Of a stretch of 64,000 nt of DNA, positions 1-12,290 are shown one piece after another (within the stretch, counting starts at the first letter, position 1; each line of letters opens with the position of its first letter). The notes beneath the pieces were generated by a model that saw only the letters and a program-made list of their open reading frames with translations, was not told where the DNA came from and ran no database searches. Source of the stretch: Glandiceps talaboti (lineage: Eukaryota; Hemichordata; Enteropneusta; Spengelidae). The position numbers and the translations under genes were made by a program. Where the stretch lies: positions 18,065,001 through 18,129,000 of the forward strand of contig NC_135566.1 of NCBI RefSeq assembly GCF_964340395.1, written 5' to 3'.

Positions 1-742
1 TTGTTTGTTTGTTTGTTGTCTTTTGGTTTGTTTTATTTTTGTGTAAAGTTGTGGTGGTATGTACGTCTTGGTGACGTCACCTGCGATATAAAAAGGTCAT
101 CGCTTGTCAGTAACAGATATAAATCGAGACATTATTTCCATGGTTTTTCACGTTGTTTTTCTAAAATTTCATTCAAAAATTGCAACATTCGAGTTAGTGT
201 CATCGATGTTCCGTTCAGATTTCTTTTTAACCATATATAATTGAATCGTAGGCATCAATCATTCATCTTAGTGTATTGAAGGCGTGAAATGTTAATTTTC
301 CCTGAATACATCATGTATATGCAAGTGAGAACTCCGACTGAGACAAGAGACATCCGGCGATTATGTACGTACGTAAACGTTCACATGTGACGTGACGTAT
401 ATAGGCGAAATGTGAAATTACCGGTACTTTTTAGACTCCCAGCAGATGAGGTCATTTCACCGATAGAGGTTAATGTCCCAGGTCAGTGACTTCAATTATT
501 ATTTATTATTATATAATATTATTTAATTATTATTTTATGATTATTATTATTGTTCAACTGATTATTTTTCGAATGCACTTTTGTGACATACTGGGCCAAA
601 GTTTTCGTGGTTCCATTACAAATAAATTCGCTCTGATGCCAACATGTATATAAAAATATATTTTGATATCAATATGACTCTGTCATCCCATGCCATCGTT
701 TCTAAAGTGTTTCAAAAGACAGTATATCGCACGCACGCAAGC

Positions 743-843
<101 letters not shown>

Positions 844-1199
844 GAAAAAAGACGACAAGTGACAAAAGAGAGGACCGGGAGAGCGAGAGAGGAGGGGAGG
901 GGAGAAAGAAAGAGAGAATAGAGATAATTTAATGGCATGCATTATTTTACTCGTATGTGATACTGCAAATCTTTCCATTGTGACATTTTCAGAGATAGAC
1001 ATACTATGTTGTTATGCAGTTGATAATGATATGTCTAAATGCACTACATACATTTTTTTATGAAAAAAGTGTAAAACATGGATTGTTTAAAATGTATCGA
1101 TTTAGCTAGAAAACCTACTGTTCCCGATGACGTCATTATCAAGTAATAAAGTTAAACATAAAATAAACCACATTCTTATAATGTTGATAAAACTATGTC

Positions 1200-1342
1200 T
1201 ATATTTTGTCGTTCAGCCAATAAAAATACGAGTGACCTAAGGGGCCTTGACACCATAAGTCGCTAGACTCGTCACGGTAGTGATAAAACCTTTAGGTCAC
1301 GAGTCCAGAATATATTGGAATATTAGGAAATAATATAATTGT
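1200..1342. mobile_element. Family A hairpin core, partial copy
   Basis: The motif GAGTGACCTAAGGGGCC near 1230 is answered by the inverted TTTAGGTCACGAG near 1290. The same palindromic core, with AATATTGGGGAATAATAT-like ends, occurs in the longer copies at 26511-27017, 37262-37605 and 62674-63024. The long 5' half of those copies is missing here. Confidence 0.5.
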
Positions 1343-2290
1343 TATTATTTATTTTATTATTATTTCTTTATTTCAGGCCATCAAGATGTCCCATAAAAAT
1401 ATACAAAACATACAGAATGATATTAAACTAGCAACTATCATGTACAGTACATGATGACACGCCTATAATTTCCCCAAAAGTTTGAAAGAGAGTATGCACC
1501 CGAGTAAATGCAGATTCGAATTAAAGCACTCTCTCTAGAATACATCTGTTAAATATATATAGCAGCTTTAGGTGGAGCGATGCAATATTTAAAATATTTC
1601 AGAAAGCACTATCAATATTAAATAAGTGCATGACATTGCGTTTACCATATAACCACAGGATTGTTAAGTGAAGTTTGTTGATAAAATTAAAAGGAAGCAT
1701 TTTCCAAAGCTGGTTCAAACTTGATTATTTTTGTTAAATTGGTATAATAAATTGGTTTAAAGGTCCTCATGGATTTTTTACCCGCTATCTATCTTAAATA
1801 GAAGCATGGATTGTTAACTGCGACTTATTGCTACTTACACAGAACAAGTTAGTTGTGAACCAGTGACATGTAGGTATAGTTATAAACTGCACATTACAAA
1901 ATTGGTAACCGAGAAAAAAAATCGCATTTGTGTGCTTCTGCATATGGAAAAAAATAATTTGATGCAGGACTGACAATGGATTAACATATCGCATAGATAA
2001 AATGTTCTGCAAACAAAATGTTATACCTTCTCAAGCTTAATTTATGAAAAGTTGGGAAAAATAATTGCTATTTTTAACGTTTTGATTAATGTTTCAAACA
2101 CTACAGAACAAGTGATGCAGACACGCTAAGACATACATTGTCTTGACGTAGAACGACTAGGGTATAGAATCCATATTTTCAGTTAAAAAACAATAAGATC
2201 GCTTGTGCGACAGCAGGCAAACAGGGTGGGTGCATTTTTAAAAATAGCAGCTACCTTTTTAATAGCACGATTGTTTGTGATGAGATTGGG

Positions 2291-2450
2291 CACAACAACA
2301 CAACACAACACAACACAACACAACACAACACAACACAACACAACACAACACAACACAACACAAAAACACGACACCACACGACACGACACGACACGACACG
2401 ACACGACACGACACGACACGACGCGACGCGACACGACACGGCACGGCACG
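2291..2450. repeat. Adjacent (CAACA)n and (CGACA)n pentanucleotide arrays
   Basis: About 14 copies of CAACA (2291-2363) pass directly into about 17 copies of CGACA (2366-2450), with a few CGACG and CGGCA variants at the end. The two units differ by one transition at a CpG. Confidence 0.95.
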
Positions 2451-3354
2451 ACTAAAAAATAACAGAAAACTGTACCGAACTCGTCATTTTGCGGTCAACA
2501 AAATCTTACACAACCTCTACGCACTAACCGTAGGCTAGGATTAATGTCCTACAAAATTCATGCATTTATGATTAATTCTCGGTACTTGCAATAGCTTTTT
2601 ACCTTTAATATACTAGAGAGGGTACGTCAAAATAGAACAAGAAGGTCGACTTATTTTCACGCACGCCTGAAGTAATGCATGTGACGCTTATGGAGCGGAA
2701 GTCTTAGCTACATATGGTACGGTGCCGGTCAACCATTTTATATCATTCGTTATTTTTATGATGCAGAATTATTCTATTTCACACACGATATGTGTTATTA
2801 GTGTCACAAAACCTATACGTACAGTTTAGATGAGAGAGTTTGATAAGATGAGCTAAATTTGGGAAAAGTTCAGTCACAAACCTAGCAACTGTTAACCAAC
2901 TCTTTTATTAATTATTCAGATGACCATATCTCGTATCACCTTTTACGTGTTGGGGGAAGAAGACTGAAGGGCACATTACCTGTCTGGCGCCAAGTCATTC
3001 GCTACACCAGTAAGTTGACACCATATACATACTTGTATATATTTTCAGTTTTTCGTGTTAGACTTAGCGACAATTCTGCTCCTTGTATGCATCTAGATCT
3101 ACTCTGCTTTTAATGATTGTGTGTTTTTCTGACCATCTTTGGATCTGAATGTGAATCCTAAAAGAAAAATTAGTCAGTCGATACCTGACCTGGCCTAACA
3201 TGGCCTGGCCTGTATACCTGCCTTTTGTACCGACCGCGGGTGGGTACGGGAGGGGTTTTCGCTCTCCTGCCTCTGGCAATTTTTAAAATTCAAAGAGTTC
3301 TATCTGGTACGTTCTGTCAAGTCGATAATAATACCCACTATGGGCCGATGGCCA

Positions 3355-3355
<1 letters not shown>

Positions 3356-3429
<74 letters not shown>

Positions 3430-3600
3430 TGTGCGTGTGTGTGCGCGCGCGCGTGTGTGTGTATGTATGTATGTATGTATGTATGTATGTATGTATGTAT
3501 GTATGTATGTATGTATGTATGTATGTATGTATGTATGTATATGTGTGTGTGCGCGCGCGCGTGCGTGCGTTTGCGTGCGTGTGTGTCCTGATATTTGATC
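3356..3600. repeat. Compound (GT)n-(ATGT)n-GCGC microsatellite
   Basis: (GT)n at 3356-3421, alternating GC/GT near 3440-3460, (ATGT)n at 3461-3540, then alternating GCGC/GT to 3587. The long alternating purine-pyrimidine tract has Z-DNA potential (inference). Confidence 0.95.
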
Positions 3601-3827
3601 CCAGTTATGGAAAACAAACTCGTGTGACCATAATCGAAAAATACAAGTGTAACTCATAGACTTTTGTTTCATAGCAAATGTACATGTTGAAGGAAAGTGT
3701 GTTACACCCAATACAATAGAGTTATCTTTTTCCAGTGCAGTTAACACTCCACGTATCATCCCCACTAATTGCGGTGTATAAGGGCGAACTATTTCATTTT
3801 CGTGTTTTGCATCATAGCGTTTAAAAA

Positions 3828-3862
3828 CGGTTGGTTGGTTGGTTGGTTGGTTGGTTGGTTGT
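3828..3862. repeat. (GGTT)n microsatellite
   Basis: About eight copies of GGTT. Confidence 0.9.
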
Positions 3863-5567
3863 TCAGATGCTAATAAAAATAAAATAAAAAAAGTGTATTG
3901 GGTGACGCTTTTCATTCATAATGGTACTTTTTGAAGCCTTATGATGACCATAAAAAGTCAGTGGGAAATTATGACCCATTTATATCGGGTAAAAGTCCCA
4001 AATTTCAGCGATAAAGATCCTTTTCGCCCAGAGATGTGTATGGTATCGCCATCTCACCATCAGTGGCATTATTAATATTCCTACTAAGGTCTTGAGAGGG
4101 TCGGTTACTTAAATTTATTATTTCGCTGGCTCGAAGAAATAGCTGATCGATTGGGTCACGGAAAACATGGAGACGGAGAGCGTTGACCTAATAATATATA
4201 TGTGTAAGTGTGCAATAAAAATACTTCAAGGAAAATGTTCGACTCGTATTTATTAATAGTTAATCTACCTGCGTCACGACATAAAAAAAGAACAAATTTG
4301 AGAAGACATATAACGAGTTAGCTGACTGACCAATCGTGATGGTCTTGTAGTGGAAAGTGAATCCTTTATAATACTAGCAACTTAATATAATTATTTGATC
4401 ATCAAAGGCGATCACACACGCCTCATCAACGAGTCAAGTACTCATACTGAATATAATTTGAAGATCTTTTAACAATAATTTTGAAAAATATCTGACAACT
4501 AAAGTTGTTTTTTTGCTGTACATCAAGTGTCTTTTCTATTCAGATGGGGCTTTGGAGTTAACGATGGATTTTTAAATAATTTTTATCTTCTTACAAACGT
4601 CTTAGCATTTTCTTACGAACATCTTAGTAACCACACAATTGCTACGCCAATGTTGTACCCTTAGACCTGATAAATTGAAAAATAATAATAGATGAAGCTC
4701 AAAAGTAATAACATAGGCTAATTCCAGTCAAGATGATTAGTATGTCATTGTCGTAAAACACACAATCTTTTACGGCACCGTTCAAGACGTACCGTGTCGT
4801 GGAAGAAATAACAGCTCTGGTTTGCGAGGATGTTCCATGCATGTAATACGTATACATTTTCTTGTTGGTTTACGTTAAAGTGTGGGAGCCCAGAGACTCT
4901 AAGCTTATTACCGACTAAAACACATTTTTTTACGCTGTCACGTTGGATAATCACCGCCAAGTCTCCAGGCTATGTGTACTGTATAGTAAGGGTGATTGAC
5001 AGCATCCCGGCGTTCTTATTATTGTGTTATTTGCCAAATACTGCATCTTGCTATTCGAGTCATCTTTCCGGTATATATCGGACAATGACCGGTCGACCTC
5101 ACGCAGCAAAATATGTATAATAATTTTGACGATTTCCTGTGGCAAGAAACGTACTGTTCAAAGACTTGTTACACTGTATACGATGATATTATTGTATGGT
5201 TGACAATAAATTTGGCGTTGGAAATGTTGGTTAACTTATAGCTGGTTTTCTAGTTGTCTGCTAGGTTTGTTTACAAGGGGACGTGCAGTGATCACGTGAT
5301 ACAACAAGCATAAAATACGGCTGTTGGTGAAAAATACGCCTGCATTTCTTAAACAATGAACTCTTGATCTTGACCTAAATGCAGTACTATACTGTAGCGG
5401 TTCAAATAGCTACGTCGACGTCACTCTCGGTCTTCCGCTAGAACCCCCGTAAGAAATAAAAAGTAAAACGAAAAATGCTGAGTCACACAAAATAAAATAT
5501 AAAAAAGAATTATTTACTTTAGTTAGGTTTACTTAGGTGTTTTCTGAACGTAGGCTTTCCGGTCTAT

Positions 5568-6560
5568 GTTCAGATCCGTCTGGTCTGGAATTCTGCTCTG
5601 TTTGAATTTAGCCCTGTAATTATACCTGATATTAAAGTTTTTGCATTGATTGTCCAGGCGTTTTTTTCAAACGAGTTAATAGTTGGTGATGTAACTGTTT
5701 CATTTAAATTTGATAGTGAGTTCCAGGGATCAACAATGCGGTTTGTCAAGGAGTATTTTCTGATGTCCAGTTGTGTATGCTGTTTTGAGAACTTGCGTGA
5801 GTGTCCACGAGTTATATCTGATGTTAGCAACTGATCTATCGTAGCATCCATTCAAGAGTTTATATAGTCTCCACCATATCTCCTCTGAGTCTTCTATATG
5901 CTAGAGTTGGTAACTTATTAAAGTTTTTCCAAACGTTCACTGTAACTCATACTTTTAAGAGATGAAATCTGTCTTGTTACTCCTCTTTGAACTCTCCAGA
6001 TCTCTATTAGTTCAATATTTTTTCCTTGTAAGTTTAAAGGTGCCATACTGAGCTGAAATTTTTCTAGATGTGGTCTGACTATTGCTTTGTAAAGGAATGT
6101 GAAGTTTTCAGTGTCTAAGTACTTATACGTTCTTCTGATGAGTCCCATGGTCCTGTTTGCTTTGTTTACTTTTTCATGAATATGCTTATCGAAGGATAGT
6201 TCTTGGTCAACGAATACTCCGATTTGCAATATCTTTCTCATTGTCAACACAATCCAGAACATATGCTATGTTACCAGAATCCAGATTATATTGAAATTGA
6301 ACATGCTTATTGATTTTCTTCTAATTGGTAGAACTTTGCATTAATTGTCTGAGTTATATATATTTGAAAAGTCATGTATTTGTCCAATCTTCTACTTATA
6401 ACTTATTTAGGTCAGACTGAAACTGCTGTGATTGACTTGGTTCCGAAACATCTCTGAATAGCTTTGTGTCGTCAGCGAATAAATAAATATCAGGACTAAC
6501 ATTCTGTAATGTGTTGTACATAAAAACAAAGCTATAATTATTGCATCTAATCTTGCCCCT
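5568..6560 (-). pseudogene. Truncated, frameshifted LINE reverse-transcriptase remnant
   Basis: On the minus strand this reads as the C-terminal half of a non-LTR retrotransposon ORF2. Near 6440-6490 it gives YLFADDTKLF, the reverse-transcriptase active-site region with the paired Asp. Then comes the GV-x-D-x-LSF-KHI, KANRTMGLIRRTYKYLD and LYKAIVRPHLE region (5918-6262), and finally the TRGHSRKF, DIRKYSLTNRIVDPWNSL tail (5570-5851). The parts lie in different frames with stops between them, and the endonuclease and N-terminal RT are absent, so it is a 5'-truncated dead copy. The motif order resembles CR1/L2/Jockey-type elements; the exact clade is not resolved by eye. Confidence 0.85.
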
Positions 6561-7030
6561 AAGTATATCATTCCATCACGTGTGGACTGCAGATTGTACA
6601 CGTTTTACGAGCGCCACCAACTTTAGGAAGAAGATTGCAATTTGTCCATTGTTCAGCTGTGAGGGCGCTGTAGAGCAGCTGGTTTGGTAGAGTTACAGGC
6701 AGGACGTCGAGTTCGGTGTGACATGCTGTAACCAGGAGGGAGTACTCCGGCTGTTACCGTACAAGCCACAACATATATGAAGATATTCACCAAGTTACTT
6801 AGTAAGATTAACTTTAGTGTCATTATCTGAAGGAAATGTTTTTAATTGCCTGTTATGCTAACTGTTGTCACTGTTAGAGTTCTGTTTGTCGTAGCCCTAG
6901 ATCCTGCTTGCACACTTTGCACGCGTTTCACTCAACTTCCAGGAAAGGAACGACTTTCTCCATCTGCAAGCAGTGCTTGACCTTAAACCACTAAAATATT
7001 TCACTGGTCTGAGCCTTGTGTAATAAGTCG

Positions 7031-7182
7031 GGATTCGACTCTCACAATGTCCCATTCCTTCTCCGGTGTTCAGGGACATTGTAATAGCTCTGGATGTACG
7101 CTGCGGGGTTCCGACTCGGAGGGGAGACGACGAGTCGGAACCCCACATCCAGAGCTAGGACATTGTCAGAATCGAGTCTCGA
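7031..7182. mobile_element. Fold-back (long inverted repeat) element
   Basis: Arms pair as TAGCTCTGGATGT (7085-7097) with ACATCCAGAGCTA (7145-7157), and GGGGTTCCGACTCG (7105-7118) with its exact complement at 7131-7144. An outer imperfect pair lies at about 7032-7053 and 7158-7180. The loop is about 12 bases. No coding capacity. It is a hairpin MITE or a local inverted duplication. Confidence 0.8.
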
Positions 7183-7329
7183 ACTCCGTTTGCAGGCATG
7201 GTGAAGCAATAACTTAAACAGTACGTAGTCAGTGAGTATGCATAAAACCTAGCTTGAAATGAGAGGTATCGAACGAGATCTACAAATAGCATACAGAAGT
7301 GTTTACTACACGTGATTTCACTGTCTCTA

Positions 7330-7473
7330 TACGTTCTTCAGACTTCATGTTTTCCCCGGGTACTCCAGTTTCTTCCTGCATTAACACTGAACCCATGAGG
7401 GATGGCCCTCACTGGACTTCTTGGGAGACAAGTGTTTTTTAAAGAACTATCAAATAAAATATTATTATTATTA
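7330..7473 (+). mobile_element. 3' end of a SINE, truncated copy
   Basis: The CCGGGTACTCCAGTTTCTTC block and the ATT-repeat tail match the body and tail of the fuller tRNA-derived SINE at 63110-63365. The tRNA-like head is missing. Confidence 0.6.
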
Positions 7474-7606
7474 TGTTCTCATATTGTGGTAATGTACTTC
7501 CCTGCATAGAAAGTTACTCAATAACAGAATACTACCGCCATCTCCACAGACTCAACCAAGGAATCTACGACAAACTCAAGAGCACCAAGAGTCATCGTCG
7601 TCAAGT

Positions 7607-10129
7607 ATGGCTGCCTTAGATAGTACTGCGGACAGTGCTGTTCTGAGTTGGTATCCTTTTATCCATTATATTCAATTCCCAACCCCTAAGTACCTATGCC
7701 CTAAAGTACCCCACCCCCTACCCCTCACAAGAAAATACTCGGTGCACAATATACTTATTCCAGTGTTTTTGCTAAGGGTAATAAGTAAAATCTACCAGGA
7801 TTCTCATGTTATTTTACCAAGGGTTCCAAACAAATCTATGATATATTGTATTGGAAATACTACTGCTTTCACCCCAGTCCCCTTTCTGTTATTGAGATTC
7901 CCCAACTTTAGCAAGACCACTGTAGTATGAATAGATGTGAAGGGTAAATATGATTTGATGAGTTGGGAGATATGATTATCGTCAACTTGGAGGGGGGTGG
8001 GGGTGGTGGTGAGGGTGGGCTGGGGGGGGGGGGATGGGGGCGGTGGTGAGGGTGGGCTTGGGGGGGGGGGTGTGGAGGCTGCTACAAAAAGAACTCCTTC
8101 TCAAATTTTGACCCAGTGGTAAGAATCAGGTCAGCCCACTTGATATTTTTAGGTGTTTATTACGATAGCTGGTCGTGGAAGTATCAGGTCATTATAATTC
8201 TAGTGTTATCAAAATCTGGTATGTTATCATATCGTGTATATTATTTTTCATGAAAATTGTCTTTTTGTCAGTAATTGTTGAAACCTGGGGTGGGGGTGGG
8301 GGGTATTGGGTGGTGATGTGGTACTCTCGTTAAAAAGCCTATTGTGGTGCCCAAAGCAAGGGATCCACTGGTTGAATGTCCGAGTCTGAAATGGGATGTG
8401 CTTTTTGCATTTGTTTCATCTTAAAAGAGATACCAAATATTTATATTGTCTTTTTCATGTTGAGTTGTAATTGTATGATTGGTTGTCTATTAAACATGGA
8501 ATATCTGGAAAAAAATGAATATGTAATGTGTTATTATGGAGGGGAATAGGGTTAGGGATATTACCTCATGCTAAGCCACACACACCAAACACTTTCTTAG
8601 GTGAGAACAACTGCAGTTCTGGTATTTCTTCCTTGATATACAATACCAGTGAATTAAAAGTACCGTTTCCTACTAGCCGGGAAGCTGAGATTGCATTGCA
8701 TACATTAAGTGTTGATCAAGAACCAAGGAAAGGTCAAGTGTCAAAAAAGTTGGCTGTGAAAGGCACTATATTACAAGTGTAAGTATTGATATTGGTATTG
8801 TGAAATGTCAGTAGAGTTTAATGTATACAAAATGTCACCTGATAAAATATGCAATCATGTGACCAGAATTGCAATAGATATCTTTGTAACCATGGTTGCA
8901 AGTTTTTTTTGTGTCACCTGATAATGCATACAATCATGTGACCATTGCATAGCAAGGTCACACTATCCTGAAATTCAAGGTCAGCTAAATAATCAATCTG
9001 ATTAAAATCTGATGTGGTGAAAACAGCCAAGGCGACAATCGCCCAGAACAAAACAAACGACACAAAACGATGGAAATAGAGGTAAATAAAGACATCTAGC
9101 CGCTTTCACCAAATCAGATTTTAATCAGATTGATAAATAATGTGAGACAGTTGAAATTGTCGTAAACATCAAAATTTCATTTGAAGTAACTTTGGCAACA
9201 AAATGCTCAGAGGATAGAGATCTGTATAGCAATCAGTGTGCCATCTATTGATAGCGAAATTTTGTTGTCATGAGTCAAAATGATAAAAACTGTTATATTT
9301 TGTGAGTCACAACATAGTAAGAGATAGGAGTACACCAAATTTTGGTGCGTCACTAGAAATTGTGTGCGTCAGTTGCACGTCAAATTGGCTTAGAGGGCAC
9401 ACTGATAGCAATGTATATGTTTATAGTTTGTTGTTTCGCCTACCTACATTTATATACAAGGGAAATACAAGGGACAAAACCCTATGGTCACAAGTATTGT
9501 CGTCAGCTGCACGAAAATAAATATTGGTTTAAATATTGGGAGTGACATAATTATACCACCACAAACAGAATTTATGAAAATTAAGGAGAAAATTGTGTTT
9601 TTTAACATTTTGACCCGTATTATTAGCATTTCTGAATCTATCTGGTAGATGCACGTTGTGATGTTGAACAACCAGGCTGTAAATTCCATATTTTCTGTTT
9701 GAATGCTTTCAACTTGGCTTACATGAGGTATACATGCACCTAGTAATGCATCTTATTTTCACATTGTACATCACTACATCAAATTATAGTATAGACTGCA
9801 AGGTATGCTGTGACTGGGTGCCCTCACACATTGGTCATTCACGGATAGAGCAGACCCGTAAAGGCGGAGTGACACGGCCTATATCTTACAATATAACCAT
9901 AGTATTAATCATAGACAACAGATTGTACAATGTAGATGTAATCAATTGTAACACTACTAGACTCCAATTGTTAAATTTTATTCTTTCTTTTTTTTACAGT
10001 AACATCACTGCAGCAGAAGCCAGGTTATTGAGAGTTGCAGTCAATTCATTCATAGACCATTTATCACTTGTAGTCCAAACTATTGATCAATTCGGACCAC
10101 CGAAAGATGGTAATTCAAGACACAGCTAG
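7607..10129 (+). CDS. LAGE3: KEOPS complex subunit Pcc1 / LAGE3 homologue (3 exons, 100 aa)
   Basis: Exons 7607-7650, 8650-8778 and 10000-10129; both introns have GT/AG borders and the same phase (two bases before each junction). The joined product is 100 aa. Residues 16-32 (ELKVPFPTSREAEIALH), the EPRKG-Q-VSK strand with LAVKGTILQV, and RLLRVAVNSFIDHLSLVVQT with FGPP near the end follow the whole Pcc1 fold as in human LAGE3. Pcc1 is the small subunit that binds the Kae1/OSGEP catalytic subunit in KEOPS, which makes N6-threonylcarbamoyl-adenosine at position 37 of ANN-decoding tRNAs. The start is the first ATG in the only exon giving the right phase; the leader of 14 residues is short. The exon 1 donor (TTG/GTATCC) is weak, so exon 1 is the least certain part. 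The stop lies in the first unit of a tandem repeat. Confidence 0.9.
7761..7922. mobile_element. Family B MITE copy, in Pcc1 intron 1
   Basis: Begins CAGTGTTTTTGCTAAGG and ends with the inverted CTTTAGCAAGACCACTG. Related copies lie at 26770-26936, 32544-32685, 34835-34980 and 54347-54515. It has no ORF. The CAGTG ends recall hAT-type non-autonomous elements, but I could not see a clean target-site duplication. Confidence 0.7.
7985..8090 (+). other. G-rich tract with quadruplex potential
   Basis: Many runs of 3-13 G separated by 1-4 bases, in Pcc1 intron 1 on the transcribed-sense strand. A shorter G-rich run follows at 8287-8305. Confidence 0.7.
8992..9134. mobile_element. 143-bp MITE with about 30-bp terminal inverted repeats and AAATA target duplication
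   Basis: Left end ATCAATCTGATTAAAATCTG and right end CAGATTTTAATCAGATTGAT are exact complements; the pairing runs on through GGTGAAA/TTTCACC. AAATA directly flanks both ends, as expected of a target-site duplication. It lies in Pcc1 intron 2 and has no coding capacity. Confidence 0.85.
9301..9416. repeat. Dispersed repeat, family D copy 1
   Basis: The segment with GTGAGTCAC, CACCAAATTTTGGT and GTCAAATTGGCTTA is shared with 31059-31175 in a TAO intron. Class unknown. Confidence 0.6.
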
Positions 10130-10384
10130 TAGTAAGACATTGACAGACTATGAGACTATGATGCCAGCAACACAGCTAGCAGTAAAAATCGACAGACTGA
10201 GACAGACTGATGCTAGCAACACAGCTAGCAGTAAGAATCAACAGACTGAGACAGACTACCAACACAGCTAGCAGTAAGAAATCGACAAGACTGTGAGACT
10301 GATGCTAGCAACACAGCTAGCAGTAAGAAATCAACAGACTGTGAGACTGATGCTAGCAACACAGCTAGCAGTAATACATTGACA
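10114..10384 (+). repeat. Minisatellite (about 45-50 bp unit) covering the Pcc1 stop codon and 3'UTR
   Basis: Six imperfect units built on AACACAGCTAGCAGTAAGAA. The first unit starts inside the Pcc1 coding exon, and its CAGCTAG supplies the stop codon. Confidence 0.85.
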
Positions 10385-10387
10385 GTG

Positions 10388-10393
10388 AATAAA
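10388..10393 (+). terminator. Candidate polyadenylation signal of the Pcc1 gene
   Basis: AATAAA about 260 bases after the stop codon, just past the 3'UTR minisatellite, is the first such hexamer. Others follow near 10552 and 10691. Confidence 0.5.
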
Positions 10394-10844
10394 AAGCTGG
10401 TAAAAAGTTTGTTGGTGTACGTACAAACATTTTTACACATTTATTAATCTTTTGCAATTTATTGAGTTACAAAGAAGGGCTTGGTATAGTTGCTCCACAT
10501 TGATTTTTCAAGTTGGAAATTGTTTGGAATTGTTTTATAAATCAAAACTCCAAAATAAATACCCAATCCTCATCCATATGGCCACTTTAAACTTATTCAG
10601 AAGCCTGTTGACATCAGCACTACATGATGGAGTGATATAGTATACACAGATATGTGGTATCTAAGAATTTGGTGTTTTTCAAATATTTTGGTAATAAAAT
10701 ATTATGTCATAGTATTTGTTTAGTTTATTGTTGAATAAGGATGAAGTGATTGTCTGTAATGTATGCCTTGGACGGAGGGCGCCCTCACACACCAGTCAAC
10801 CTCTAGATAGAGCTGGCCGGGGCAACACAACATATCTTGGGGAC

Positions 10845-11250
10845 GATCGCACAATGTCACACAAGCTCAATAAGCGAACATCGTTCGGTTGGAGGGGGGG
10901 TCTGTCGTCACTTCTAACCAAATTTGGAAAACTTTCACGCCTTCAATGATAACATATTATGTAATTACTCCTGAGATATTGATAAGTTGATAAAAATTTA
11001 CTTCTAATATGATACAGTGCTTGGTATTCCGGTATTATTTTGATGTGGTTACCATCATTTCAGTTTGGAGCTTCATGTTTACCATATAGCATCGATCATA
11101 GTGGAGTGATCGCTACAGTTTTCATCATGGTTTACATCATATATAAATGTGTCGATGTCGTACTTGTGAACATTCGTTTAGGGGGAGGGAAAGGGGTTTT
11201 TTGTCCTAAACGGACGATGTTCGTTTATTGAGTTTGTGCGACATTGTGTT
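10845..11250. mobile_element. Family F MITE, complete copy (about 405 bp)
   Basis: Left end GATCGCACAATGTCACACAA with CTCAATAAGCGAACATCGTT, right end AACGGACGATGTTCGTTTAT with TGAGTTTGTGCGACATTGT. These form inverted repeats of about 45 bp with a few mismatches. The reverse complement of the whole element matches 63611-64000 at the other end of the window. No ORF of note. Confidence 0.85.
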
Positions 11251-12290
11251 ATGGTTCCTAACAGTCTACATGTTTTAGTAGGTTGAACGATATAATGGTA
11301 TTTCATAATGAAACAAAAGAAACATAAAGATACAGACCCTGTAAGATCAGGTGTGTGTGAATGATGCAAGTTTTCGGTCATATTCTTTTGATGAACCTTT
11401 CAATGTTCCTAACATTTCAAATCAGATATTTGTAAAGAATGTACTGCAGAATACAAGAGGAAAGGAAAGTTTAATTGTTTTTGTTCAAGACCTCAAGTTC
11501 CAAGTATTCTTTTCTTCAAGATAGAGGTAATGTTGCATTTGCCTATGATAGCGATAAGGCCACTAGAGGGCGCCCTTCAAATCCAATCCATTGTTAGTGC
11601 ATGTTGTTAGTGTGCTAAAATAAATTGTTGCCTCTTTAAACCTACACCTGCAACTGGGATGTTTTCTTGATCAAATAACCAAAGATTTATTCACTAAAAA
11701 TTGGTCAATTACTGATGAAAAGACATTGTATCTGTTAATTAGTGTTCGGTATTATCTGTAGGTGGTGTAGTGGATAAGCTTGGTTTTGAATCTGTCACCA
11801 TGTTAAAACTTTACTAGTAACTGGACTATCAAGTTTCAATCAGATAACCACAGTATATTAACTGGAAAGTGTTAAAATACCAATAATTAGACATTCAGCA
11901 TGTTAATCAGTGATCGATCTTATCTGTAAACAGTGCAGTAACAGGTTGAAAATTGTGATCACTGTTGAGGGCGCTGATTTTGGGGTTTGGACACAAGTAT
12001 CAATAGGTTTGATTTTAATATTGTACCATATCATATACACAGCTACAAAAAATATATTCATCCACAGGTGATTCAGGATGTACTATATTACAAGTAAGTT
12101 ACTGTACCTCACAAAACATTTTCAATTAAACGTTCCGGTTACAGTAAGTGCATTTTTAAATACAGTCATAATTTCAGAAGCCTGACTCGGGTTGAACAAC
12201 ACAATGTATCTTACAGTCTAGATATATATGTGTCAATTATAGTAAACACATTCAGTCCTTACACCATGCAAGTAAAACTAGATAGTTTCT

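Noticed and set aside
3225-3915. Long Cys/Val, His/Thr and Met/Tyr/Val/Cys frames
   Set aside because: Translations of GT and ATGT microsatellites; no start context, domain or splice structure.
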